NCBI RefSeq assembly: GCF_040877505.1
Contig: NZ_JBBDNQ010000010.1
Coordinates: forward strand, 1-64,000
Length of the DNA stretch: 64,000 bases
Direction: 5' to 3'
DNA from: Pseudohongiella sp040877505
Lineage (GTDB): Bacteria > Pseudomonadota > Gammaproteobacteria > Pseudomonadales > Pseudohongiellaceae
Positions 1 through 7,425 of the stretch are shown in pieces; positions within the stretch are counted from its first letter, which is position 1; every line of letters starts with the position of its first letter. The notes beneath the pieces are model-generated. The model did not search any database and had not been told where the DNA came from. It saw only the letters and a list, made by a program, of their open reading frames with translations. The position numbers and the translations under genes are program-made.

Positions 1-56
1 AGCAGCGCGCCGAACAGTATCAGCAGAAATACGTGACCCAGGGCATTGGCTATCAT
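1..56 (-). CDS. Possible start of a membrane protein, cut by the window edge
   Basis: Reading leftward from an ATG at 56 gives an open frame beginning MIANALGHVFLLILFGALL. It is strongly hydrophobic, as expected for a first membrane segment, and runs off the window. No good Shine-Dalgarno is visible upstream, so the start is uncertain and the family cannot be named from 18 codons. It could be a chance ORF. Confidence 0.3.
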   Translation of the reverse strand, partial: MIANALGHVFLLILFGAL

Positions 57-93
57 GGGTGCATGATGAAGCAAGAATGGCGGCTGAGCAACA

Positions 94-154
94 ATGGGGA
101 CGGAGGGAATACTTTTTAACCAACCTGGCTAAAAAGTATTCCCTCCGTCCCCAT
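94..154. repeat. Dispersed palindromic repeat, copy 1
   Basis: Left arm 94-117 (ATGGGGACGGAGGGAATAC plus a T run) is the exact reverse complement of the right arm at 131-154. The 13-base centre (118-130) is itself nearly palindromic (AACCA...TGGCT). The copy lies 26 bases beyond the stop codon of the cadherin-like-repeat gene that ends at 181. It belongs to a family with eight loci between 94 and 27838, and no transposase accompanies it. Confidence 0.9.
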
Positions 155-180
155 TCTTGCACGCCCATTCTCGCAAATAA

Positions 181-2439
181 CTAAAAAATCCCTTCCACTT
201 CGATTTCGACGGTGGCTGTACTCTCTGAGGGAATATCAAAGTCGTCGAGGCCGACATAGGTAAAGCTCGCGTAGACCTCCCCTGGCGCCGAGAAATCATA
301 CTTCGGTGGCACAAAACAGAATTCCTTCTGTTCCCAGATGGAGTCTTCCGTGACCTCTGTCTCCAGGTCAGGCGTGAACAGCGTGCCTTTTGCCGGAAGT
401 GTTTTGATAACGAAGCGAAAATAAGGTGATGCGTTATCAGGATCTTTAACACCCTTAAAATAGGTCGGGCGAAGCGAAACTGCGATGCATCTCTGGTTTT
501 CTCTGCCTTTCAGATAGCGCGACTGCACCACCGACGGTTCGCTGGGAATGATTTTGAGCGGCAGCACAGCGGTGTTGGTGCCACCGTTGTCAGTGCCGCC
601 GTCGTCCGTGGCATGAATTTCAATGGTTACCGGGCCGTCGCCGATGGCATCGGAGAACGCCAGGGTGAGATCGCCATCTTCGTTGATGGTGCCGGCACTG
701 GTCAGCACGTTGTCAACGTCAACAACGCTCAAGGTAACAGTCTGGCTGCCTTCCTTAGGTCCGCCCGATGTCGAGTCGATAAACGCTGCATAGGTCACGG
801 TCCTGGCCTTATCAGGCCCGAGCAGGTCAAAATCCGCGTCAGCGCTGCGCGGGGTAGTAACGGATATATCGCTGGTCTTAGACAGCGTGGCGCTGATCAC
901 TGGTGCATCATTGATGGCGTTGACCGTGATGGTCAGTGTTACTGTCGTCGAGTCCACGCCACCCTGATCAGTGCCGCCGTCATCACTCAACTCCAATGTT
1001 ATCTCAGCTTCACCGCTGGCATTTTCGGCCGGTGTAAAAGACAGCGAGCCATCTGCGTCGATGGCAGGTGCGGCCGCAAACAGGCTGGCATTGCTGTTCC
1101 CGGTGACAGTTGCCGTCAGGCTCTGGCCGGACTCGCCGACGCCGGGAGATGCCACGGTGCCTGTGAACTCACCGGAGTCCTCATCAACGGTAACGCTCTG
1201 TTCAGTCAACAACGGCGCATCATTGACGGCGTTGACCGTGATGGTGAAGGTCTGATAGGCACTGGTGTCAACGCCGCCATTGCCGGTGCCGCCGTTGTCC
1301 CGAACATTGACCGTGACCGTGGCGCTGCCGTTGGCGTTGGCCGCCGGTGTGTAGGTGAGCGTACCATCGCTCGCCACCGCTGGTTGTGTGGCAAACAGGG
1401 CGTTGTTGTTGTTGCTGATGTTGAAGCTCAGGGTCTGGCCGGATTCACGGGCGGGTCCGGCACTGAGGTTGGTGGCCCAGTTGCTGATGGATTGGGCGCT
1501 GGCATCTTCGGCGACAGACTGATCGCCGCCTTTGGTAAAGGACGGTGCTACGTTGGCTGGCTCCGGCACCACGTCAGGCGAGATGGTAAGCAGGACACTG
1601 GCGGATCCACTGGTGTAGATCTGATCGCCAAACATGGCCTGGCAACGGGCGCTGAGCGCGTAACTGCCAGTAGTCAGCGAGCCTGTGGCAACCTGCATGG
1701 CATTGTCGCTGCGGGAGATCGACAGCCCGGACGCAGTAATGTCCAGTGATACCGGCAGGTTGACGGCGGCACTATCACTGCCAAGGGTGGCCTGACACAC
1801 CGGAGCGGACAACGTCAGGCTGTCGGGACGCTGGCTGAGTGTGTAAATCTGAGGTTGATCGGTGAAGGCGCCACGGTCCGCGAACTGCACAGTCACCGAC
1901 ATGTTTTCATCGGGCGCGCTGACGTCCACAAAATCTTCTGTCAGGTTGGTCAGGAATTGGAAACCGGGCGCATCGGGGTTGATCAGTGCCTGAAACAAAA
2001 AAGTGCGGTCGTCAAATTCCGCGCCGACGTTGCTGGCGAACACCAGGCCGAGAAATTCGCCGGTGTCAGGGTCGAACACGGTGCCACACTCGTCAAACTG
2101 TGTCTCGGTGGCGGCGATGAGCTCCAGCGAGAACATGTCAGGGCCCACACCTGGCATTTCCGCTCCGCGTAGTTGCACGTTCCAGAATCCTTCGCCAATT
2201 CCGTCAGCAATAACACAGGTTTGATAGATGCCGGTACGGCCGTCAAAGGTGCCGATATTCTGCATATCTTCCGGCAACGTCCCGTTTTGTGCGAGAACAG
2301 TCAGCGGCAGTGCCATGGCTGCGACAAGTGCCGCAGCTGGGGAAAGTGCCACGGCGGGGGAAAGTGCCACGGCGGGGTAAAGTGCCACAGCGAGGCTGAG
2401 CGGCCATTGTTTCAACGGATGTCTCCTGTTCTTCTGCAT
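181..2439 (-). CDS. Secreted protein with tandem cadherin/Ig-like repeats
   Basis: A 752-residue exported protein with no recognisable catalytic domain. Residues 1-50 form a signal peptide with an unusually long hydrophobic part built from a period-6 repeat (VALSPA units). Residues 51-290 are an unassigned N-terminal region. From about 297 there are three cadherin/Big-like beta-sandwich repeats (about 297-409, 410-513 and 514-630); the first two end in the typical N-A-(V/I)-N-D-A-P motif. They carry Asp/Gly-rich turns of the DDGGTDNGG type, common in calcium-binding surface proteins. A C-terminal domain of about 110 residues follows. The start has an AGGA Shine-Dalgarno 9 bases upstream. The gene is monocistronic, with a hairpin at 2501-2526 separating it from clsB. 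A role in adhesion or surface interaction is inferred from the domains only. Confidence 0.8.
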   Translation of the reverse strand: MQKNRRHPLKQWPLSLAVALYPAVALSPAVALSPAAALVAAMALPLTVLAQNGTLPEDMQNIGTFDGRTGIYQTCVIADGIGEGFWNVQLRGAEMPGVGPDMFSLELIAATETQFDECGTVFDPDTGEFLGLVFASNVGAEFDDRTFLFQALINPDAPGFQFLTNLTEDFVDVSAPDENMSVTVQFADRGAFTDQPQIYTLSQRPDSLTLSAPVCQATLGSDSAAVNLPVSLDITASGLSISRSDNAMQVATGSLTTGSYALSARCQAMFGDQIYTSGSASVLLTISPDVVPEPANVAPSFTKGGDQSVAEDASAQSISNWATNLSAGPARESGQTLSFNISNNNNALFATQPAVASDGTLTYTPAANANGSATVTVNVRDNGGTGNGGVDTSAYQTFTITVNAVNDAPLLTEQSVTVDEDSGEFTGTVASPGVGESGQSLTATVTGNSNASLFAAAPAIDADGSLSFTPAENASGEAEITLELSDDGGTDQGGVDSTTVTLTITVNAINDAPVISATLSKTSDISVTTPRSADADFDLLGPDKARTVTYAAFIDSTSGGPKEGSQTVTLSVVDVDNVLTSAGTINEDGDLTLAFSDAIGDGPVTIEIHATDDGGTDNGGTNTAVLPLKIIPSEPSVVQSRYLKGRENQRCIAVSLRPTYFKGVKDPDNASPYFRFVIKTLPAKGTLFTPDLETEVTEDSIWEQKEFCFVPPKYDFSAPGEVYASFTYVGLDDFDIPSESTATVEIEVEGIF
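2325..2396 (-). repeat. 18-bp tandem repeat inside the signal peptide coding region
   Basis: Units at 2343-2360, 2361-2378 and 2379-2396 (core AAAGTGCCACGGCGGGG on the + strand) plus a degenerate unit at 2325-2342. Eighteen bases is six codons, so changes in copy number stay in frame and only lengthen or shorten the hydrophobic core (VALSPA repeats) of the exported protein at 181-2439. Confidence 0.8.
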
Positions 2440-2500
2440 TTTTCATGTCCTGGCGTGTGATGCATTCAGACTCTACATAGCCATCGGATTGAAAAGGGGG

Positions 2501-2526
2501 CCAAAACACCTGAAAAAGTGTTTTGG
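2501..2526 (-). terminator. Hairpin between clsB-like gene and the cadherin-repeat gene
   Basis: Perfect 9-bp arms (CCAAAACAC at 2501-2509 and its complement at 2518-2526) enclose an 8-base loop. On the minus strand the stem is followed by CCCCCTTTTC, a weak U-tract. It may end transcription of the phospholipase gene at 2580 before the next minus-strand gene. Confidence 0.4.
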
Positions 2527-2579
2527 ATGTGCGTGCGGGACAGAAGAAAGAGAGAGAGGCTGCTGGCGGGCATTGCCTG

Positions 2580-3785
2580 TTAATAGAAACTCAGGAACAG
2601 GTCCGCCAGTTTCTTTATTCGCCCCCAGAACCAGATTTCGAGGCGGTAGCGCGGTGGCAACAGCTTCCATTGATGCAGGGTCAGTTCATTGCTCTGACTG
2701 AAGTCCTGCTCAAAGCTGTGTTGCACGCTTTTCGCCAACTCCGGATCCAGGGCATTTTGGTTGGCCTCCAGATTCCAGTGCAGCGTCCAGTGATCGAAAT
2801 TGCAGGAACCCAGCGACACCCATTGGTCGATCAACGCTGACTTCAGATGCAGGAATCGCGGCTGGTATTCGTAGATTCTGACGCCTGCACGCAGCAGTGC
2901 GGCGTAGTAGATCTGGCCGGCGTAGCGCACCGGCGGCAGATCGGTGAAATTACCACAAACCTGCAGACGGACATCAATGCCGCGCCTGGCTGCGGTGATC
3001 AGCGCCCGAAGCAGGGAGCGGGGCGGCACGAAGTAGGGGGTTGCGATCCAGATACGCGATTTTGCCTGACGGGTGCGGCTGATCAGTGACTGCAGCAGGT
3101 CGCGGTTGTTGCGCGATGCGCTGAAGGTAACTCGGCCGAGTCCCGGACCCGGTTCAGGTAATGGGATGGAGGCGTGCTTTTGCGGCGGGCTGTCGAGCAC
3201 CCGGCGTTGCGGTTTGCTGGCTTGCTGCCAGGATTGCTCGAACAGATGTTGCCAGTCTTCGACAATGTCGCCCTTTACGATCAGCATTTGCTCATGCCAG
3301 CTCGATTGGGCGGGTTCGTCGGAATCGCTGTCGGCCTCTGGTTCGCAGAAGTTATCGGTGAAACCCAGGCCACCGATGCAGGCGATGCGCCGATCAAATA
3401 GCAGCAGTTTGCGGTGGTCGCGGTGCAGATTGCGCACGCCGCTAAGCAGGGTGATGGGGTTGTAAAAGCGCAGATTGATGCCAGCCTGACGCAGCGTGTC
3501 GCGCTCGCCGGCGTCAAAGTCGGCGCTGCCATTGGCGTCGAACAGACAGCGCACGACAACGCCTCTTTCTGCCGCTGCCGTCAGCGCCGCCACGACCTTT
3601 GCGGTTGCCTTGCCTGATTCGACCAGGTACAACTCGATGTCGATGCTGTCTTTGGCCTGTTCGATGAGCTGCAGAATACGCGGGAAAAACGTGGTTCCGT
3701 CGATCAGAAGCTCAAAACGGCAGTTGCGTTGCCAGTTAAATGGTGCCTGTTGGTCTGTCCGCGTGTTCCGTTCGCTTGTCGTCAT
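2580..3785 (-). CDS. clsB: Cardiolipin synthase B-like phospholipase D
   Basis: A 401-residue member of the phospholipase D superfamily, most like bacterial cardiolipin synthases of the ClsB class. These join phosphatidyl groups to make cardiolipin at the inner membrane. Both HKD motifs are intact: H124-K126-D131 (in HRKLLLFD) and H313-K315-D320 (in HLKSALID), each followed by the usual Gly/Asn-containing stretch. The N terminus lacks the two transmembrane helices of ClsA, and the length fits ClsB (about 410). A basic and aromatic C terminus (residues about 375-401) could associate with the membrane. It stands alone between the cadherin-repeat gene and a dispersed repeat. Assignment to the superfamily is secure; the choice of ClsB over other PLD enzymes is an inference. 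Confidence 0.85.
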   Translation of the reverse strand: MTTSERNTRTDQQAPFNWQRNCRFELLIDGTTFFPRILQLIEQAKDSIDIELYLVESGKATAKVVAALTAAAERGVVVRCLFDANGSADFDAGERDTLRQAGINLRFYNPITLLSGVRNLHRDHRKLLLFDRRIACIGGLGFTDNFCEPEADSDSDEPAQSSWHEQMLIVKGDIVEDWQHLFEQSWQQASKPQRRVLDSPPQKHASIPLPEPGPGLGRVTFSASRNNRDLLQSLISRTRQAKSRIWIATPYFVPPRSLLRALITAARRGIDVRLQVCGNFTDLPPVRYAGQIYYAALLRAGVRIYEYQPRFLHLKSALIDQWVSLGSCNFDHWTLHWNLEANQNALDPELAKSVQHSFEQDFSQSNELTLHQWKLLPPRYRLEIWFWGRIKKLADLFLSFY

Positions 3786-3833
3786 GACGGCATCATAACG
3801 GTTTTGATGCTCAAAAGAATGGGGACGAAAAGA

Positions 3834-3888
3834 ATGGGGACGGAGGGAATACTTTTGAGGGAATAAAAAGTATTCCCTCCGTCCCCAT
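3834..3888. repeat. Dispersed palindromic repeat, copy 2
   Basis: Left arm 3834-3856 pairs with the right arm 3865-3888 of the same GGGGACGGAGGGAATAC family. The centre is short and irregular (GAGGGAAT). A broken extra piece of the left arm (GAATGGGGACG) lies just upstream at about 3817-3827. It fills the gap between the start of the clsB-like gene and the stop of the mauG-like gene. Confidence 0.9.
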
Positions 3889-3900
3889 AATTAAATACAG

Positions 3901-5682
3901 CTAGGGGGTTAGCAGGTGTTCGTAGCGCTGGTCGGTGAGCATGCGCAGGAAGGCGGTGAGGGCGTCGAGCTGGCGATCGCTTAAGGGGAAGTTGCCGCGC
4001 AGCTTGTTGGTGGCGATGCCGTCTGGGTTGTTGGATTGTGCCCAGGGCTCGCCGGTTTCCGGGTTGATCTGGCCGCTGCCGCCGGTTTCGCTGTAGTGAT
4101 TGTAAAAGCGCATCACGGTGTCGAGTTCTTTGAAGGCGCCGTTGTGCATATAGGGTGCGCTGACGGCGACGTTACGCAGGCTGGGAACCTTGACGCGGCC
4201 GTTAACGTCGGTCTGATCGAAACCGGTGCCCAGTGCCGGGTTCATGCCAAGCCCGGCGTCACGAAATCCGGTGCCCAGGCCGTTGCTGCCGAGCAGCGTG
4301 GTATTAATCGGCGTGCCAATATTCTCGTAGCGGTGATTGCTGAATACTTCGCGTGGCGCATAGGCAGCGCTGGATGCCTGGTGACAGGTTGCACAGTTAC
4401 TGAAGCCGGGTGAAAAGAACAGCCCCATACCAACAATTTCCTGCGTCGTGGCTGATATCTCGCCGCGCACGTAGCGGTCGTAACGCGAATCATAGGTGTT
4501 AAACGTGTCGCTGCGCAGGTAACTTGCCAGGCTGTCAGCTATTCTGGCGAGAATGTCGCTTTCCTGTTGCTGGCTGCGGGCTGTGTCGGTCCCGGTTATT
4601 TGCAAAGCGCCCACAAATTCCTGATAGCGCTCATTGACGGCGATGCGATTGATCAGCTCTGGCCAATCCTGAAGCCCCATTTCCTTGGGGTTAACAAAAG
4701 GTGTCAGTACCTGGTCTTCCAGGGTAGCCTGACGACCGTCCCAGAAAAAACCACCGCGTATGCTGTCGGCGGGTGGGGGCGTTGTTGTGGTTGTTGTTCG
4801 TGCCGTCGGGCGTGGCGGCTGCAGGCTGCCAGCAGGTGTTGAATCCTGTAGCGTGAAATCGGGGGTGGTAGCGATATAAGTGAGAGAGGGTGCGTTGCGG
4901 TGGCCGATGGAACTGCCATCTGAGCCGATGGAGGCGCCTTTACCGGCGCTCAGCGAGCGGGGGTCGGCGAAGGCTCGCCCGGGATCGTGGCAACTGGCAC
5001 ATGCCTGGTTGCCGAAGCGTGACAACGAGGTATCAAAAAACAGCGCCTCACCAAACGCTCGCTGCTGTTGTGCTGACAGTGGCGGCAGTGGTGGTGCGGG
5101 TGTTGGTCTTGGTGCAGAAAGTGTGGAGAGTGCCGAAAGTGCGGAGAGTGACGCCAGTTGATCTGGCGCCTCTGCGTGGTCAGCTGGTTGTAGCGGCCCG
5201 ACAAATGCCTGCGGGACTGTGGTGGTTCGCGGAACAGCAGATATGTCCGCACCGCTGTTTTTCAGCTCCAGCAATTGCTTGCGCACGGTCAGCGCATCAT
5301 CCATGCGAATTCGACGGTTCGCGGTCACTTCGGCTTCGCTGTAAGGTTCCGGATTATCCGCTGCAGCAAAGGTGCGCAACATCCAGTTCATGACCTCAGT
5401 CAGTTCGCCATCACTCATCGGCGAATGTGAAGCGCCAGGTACACGCACCAGGTAAGAACGACCTTCTTCAAAACTGGCAAAGTACCCCAGGTCTTCATTC
5501 AGATCGGGCACGATATCAGCCATGCCCGAGCCGTCTTCGATGTGGCAACCGCCACAGTGCAGCAGGTAGTTGAACTGCGGTGTTGCCGCACCTGCCATCG
5601 CGGAAGCGAAAGGCAGGCACAGCAACAGTAACAGTGTCGCCAGCGGGCGATCAGGGCAGTGCGTTGTTATCGCCATGACCAA
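3901..5682 (-). CDS. Tri-haem MauG-like protein: monohaem cytochrome c fused to a dihaem peroxidase-family enzyme
   Basis: Last gene of the TTQ amine dehydrogenase operon, 593 residues. After a signal peptide (about 1-32) there are three c-type haem sites: CGGCH at 43-47, CASCH at 228-232 and CATCH at 430-434. The last two lie in a di-haem cytochrome c peroxidase/MauG domain (about 200-590). The first lies in a separate small cytochrome domain (about 33-105), joined by a Pro/Ser/Ala-rich linker (about 170-205). MauG makes the TTQ cofactor of the small subunit by six-electron oxidation. In the segment that supplies the sixth ligand of the second haem, this protein has RFYNHY (525-530), and Tyr527 aligns by eye with the Met of peroxidases, as the Tyr ligand does in MauG. 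It overlaps the end of mauA by up to 32 bases; an ATG at 5676 is an alternative start. MauG itself is only about 380 residues, so the N-terminal cytochrome is an addition. It could replace the missing separate electron carrier (inference). Confidence 0.85.
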   Translation of the reverse strand: MVMAITTHCPDRPLATLLLLLCLPFASAMAGAATPQFNYLLHCGGCHIEDGSGMADIVPDLNEDLGYFASFEEGRSYLVRVPGASHSPMSDGELTEVMNWMLRTFAAADNPEPYSEAEVTANRRIRMDDALTVRKQLLELKNSGADISAVPRTTTVPQAFVGPLQPADHAEAPDQLASLSALSALSTLSAPRPTPAPPLPPLSAQQQRAFGEALFFDTSLSRFGNQACASCHDPGRAFADPRSLSAGKGASIGSDGSSIGHRNAPSLTYIATTPDFTLQDSTPAGSLQPPRPTARTTTTTTPPPADSIRGGFFWDGRQATLEDQVLTPFVNPKEMGLQDWPELINRIAVNERYQEFVGALQITGTDTARSQQQESDILARIADSLASYLRSDTFNTYDSRYDRYVRGEISATTQEIVGMGLFFSPGFSNCATCHQASSAAYAPREVFSNHRYENIGTPINTTLLGSNGLGTGFRDAGLGMNPALGTGFDQTDVNGRVKVPSLRNVAVSAPYMHNGAFKELDTVMRFYNHYSETGGSGQINPETGEPWAQSNNPDGIATNKLRGNFPLSDRQLDALTAFLRMLTDQRYEHLLTP

Positions 5683-6274
5683 TCACCAGTGCCAGCGTGC
5701 AATGGTAGGCGTGGCTGGTAGAGCCAAAACACCACAGCACGTTATTGGATTTAGACGGGAAGTAGACCGGGCGATCACCTTCCGAACGTGAACAGCCACA
5801 ACCTCCACAGCTGCCTTTACCACAGCAGTCATTGTAGGAGATCAGGTAGTTTCTGCCGTCTGTCGGGTTATGACAGGAGCCGACCCAGGCCACGGTTGCT
5901 GTTTGTGAGCCGGGCGGACAGGTTGTCAGTGAACCACCACAGCAGCTGCAGATGGAGCCGCTGAATGCACAGTAGCGCCAGTAGTCACAACTTTCGGTGT
6001 CACCCATTTCCTGAATGTCGGCAACGCCATTGACCGGGCCGGCATTGCCGGGCGGCGGAAACGGTGTCGCCGACGTAGCGGGTGAGGATGCGGGCTGTGC
6101 GGATGCGCGTGACATGGGCAGCACGGGCAGGGCGCCCATACCGGCCATGAATACACCCATGCGGCCCAGGAATGAACGCCGGGAGGTACGGGCTGCCAGC
6201 ATGCGAATGGCACCGGTGGTCACCGAGTCCAGATCTTTGATCATTTGTGAAATCAGTTCTTGACGGGTACTCAT
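5651..6274 (-). CDS. mauA: Quinohaemoprotein-type amine dehydrogenase small (beta) subunit, TTQ-bearing
   Basis: Catalytic light chain of a methylamine/aralkylamine dehydrogenase, 207 residues, acting in the periplasm to oxidise primary amines to aldehyde plus ammonia. A twin-arginine signal is visible (SRRSFLG, residues 31-37), fitting Tat export of the folded, disulfide-rich subunit. The signature CDYWRYC is at 96-102. The two tryptophans that form TTQ are W130 (in AWVGSC) and W181 (in LWCFGS), with likely active-site residues D149 (NDCC) and T193 (HCT). The mature part has 14 cysteines, which from memory matches aromatic amine dehydrogenase rather than the 12 of methylamine dehydrogenase. 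The substrate is therefore open; aauA is the alternative name. The start overlaps the mauD stop as ATGA. Confidence 0.92.
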   Translation of the reverse strand: MSTRQELISQMIKDLDSVTTGAIRMLAARTSRRSFLGRMGVFMAGMGALPVLPMSRASAQPASSPATSATPFPPPGNAGPVNGVADIQEMGDTESCDYWRYCAFSGSICSCCGGSLTTCPPGSQTATVAWVGSCHNPTDGRNYLISYNDCCGKGSCGGCGCSRSEGDRPVYFPSKSNNVLWCFGSTSHAYHCTLALVIGHGDNNALP

Positions 6275-6894
6275 GATGCACTCCCTTCCAGATGACCTTT
6301 CTTGACCAGATAATCCTGAATTGATTCGTAGCCACTTTGCATGGCAGTGACCAGTGACTCCAGGTGTTCGCGGCTGTTAACCAGACCTTTGGAGCGCAGT
6401 GCGCCACTTTCATCGATCAGCACGGCGTAAGGCAGTTTGCCCACTTCAAAGCGCATGCCCAGTTCCAGTGACACGATGTAAGGGTAGTCCTGCAGTTTCA
6501 TCTTCTCGATGTATTGCAGGTGGCTCTCAGCCTGTCCGCCATCACTGCCGAAGATCAGGTCGACATTGTCACTCAGTGCCATGCTTTTAGCGGTTGGCAC
6601 CAGTTCTTTACAGATCGGGCAGGAAGGTGACACGAACAACAGCAGTTGTGCCTTGGCCGCCTTGATGCCGTTGCCGGACGCGCCGATGGCTACCGGTTTA
6701 CCGTGGATGTCAGGGATCGACATATTGGTTATTTTCTCGCCCAGCTTGGGGCCGGCCGTGGTCATCAGGGCGCCGGCGGGTGCCAGTCGGGTGTGCAGAA
6801 TACCAATCTGTCGTGCCAGTGCGATAACGGCGAATATCAGTGCCAGTACCACGAGCGTCAGTAGAATTAATGTAGCTGCCAAAGCGTTGCTCAT
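6271..6894 (-). CDS. mauD: MauD, thioredoxin-like maturation factor
   Basis: A 207-residue membrane-anchored thioredoxin-fold protein needed for maturation and stability of the amine dehydrogenase small subunit, probably by handling its many disulfides. One N-terminal transmembrane helix (about 5-28) is followed by a periplasmic domain with the redox motif CPIC at 92-95 in the context FVSPSCPICKELVP. Length and motif agree with MauD of methylamine utilisation clusters. The gene sits between mauE (3-base gap) and mauA (ATGA overlap), so translation is probably coupled. Confidence 0.92.
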   Translation of the reverse strand: MSNALAATLILLTLVVLALIFAVIALARQIGILHTRLAPAGALMTTAGPKLGEKITNMSIPDIHGKPVAIGASGNGIKAAKAQLLLFVSPSCPICKELVPTAKSMALSDNVDLIFGSDGGQAESHLQYIEKMKLQDYPYIVSLELGMRFEVGKLPYAVLIDESGALRSKGLVNSREHLESLVTAMQSGYESIQDYLVKKGHLEGSAS

Positions 6895-6897
6895 GGC

Positions 6898-7425
6898 TTA
6901 CTCCTTATCTGTCAGTAGGGTGTGATTACGTGAAAGCTGTTCAAATAATGTGTAGCTGAGCGAGCAGGCGGCAACAAACAGCACGGCGAACACCATGTCC
7001 AGTATGTTGAGTGGTCGTGCAGCTACCGGTGCCAGCAACATCAGCGCGCCGATGGCCAGCACGCAGTTACGCAGTACCAGCAGACCGGACAGAGACTGTG
7101 GTGTGTCGCCACAGCCGCAATCGATTTGCGAACGTCCGCGGCTCAGGTTGATACCCATGGCCAGCGCATAAACGGCCAGCAATGTTGCGGCCAGCACGGC
7201 GCCCACAGGCCGGGTAACGGCAAACAGCAGACTGATGGCAACAGCGATTTCCAGCCACGGCAACACGCGGGCAGCCGGGGAGATCAGAGCGTCAGGCAGA
7301 AGCCGGTACGCCGCCAGCTGTGCTTCAAAGCGACGATGGGCACTGATCTTGTGCCGCGCCGCGAGCAGAAACAGCAAGGCCAGCGAGGTGGCAATGACAA
7401 TGGTCAGTAATGGATCAATCATCAT
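6898..7425 (-). CDS. mauE: MauE, membrane protein for amine dehydrogenase maturation
   Basis: A 175-residue integral membrane protein with about four to five hydrophobic segments. A conserved cysteine pair appears as DCGCG (around 102-106). MauE proteins act with MauD in forming the disulfides and stabilising the small subunit; their biochemical mechanism is not well defined. The call rests on hydrophobicity profile, the cysteine motif and position in a B-E-D-A gene order. The start overlaps the mauB stop by four bases (ATGA, 7422-7425). Confidence 0.88.
   Translation of the reverse strand: MMIDPLLTIVIATSLALLFLLAARHKISAHRRFEAQLAAYRLLPDALISPAARVLPWLEIAVAISLLFAVTRPVGAVLAATLLAVYALAMGINLSRGRSQIDCGCGDTPQSLSGLLVLRNCVLAIGALMLLAPVAARPLNILDMVFAVLFVAACSLSYTLFEQLSRNHTLLTDKE

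Noticed and set aside
613..1749. Long + strand open frame opposite the cadherin-repeat gene
   Set aside because: It has no signal or family motif and mirrors repeated, GC-rich codons of the real minus-strand gene.
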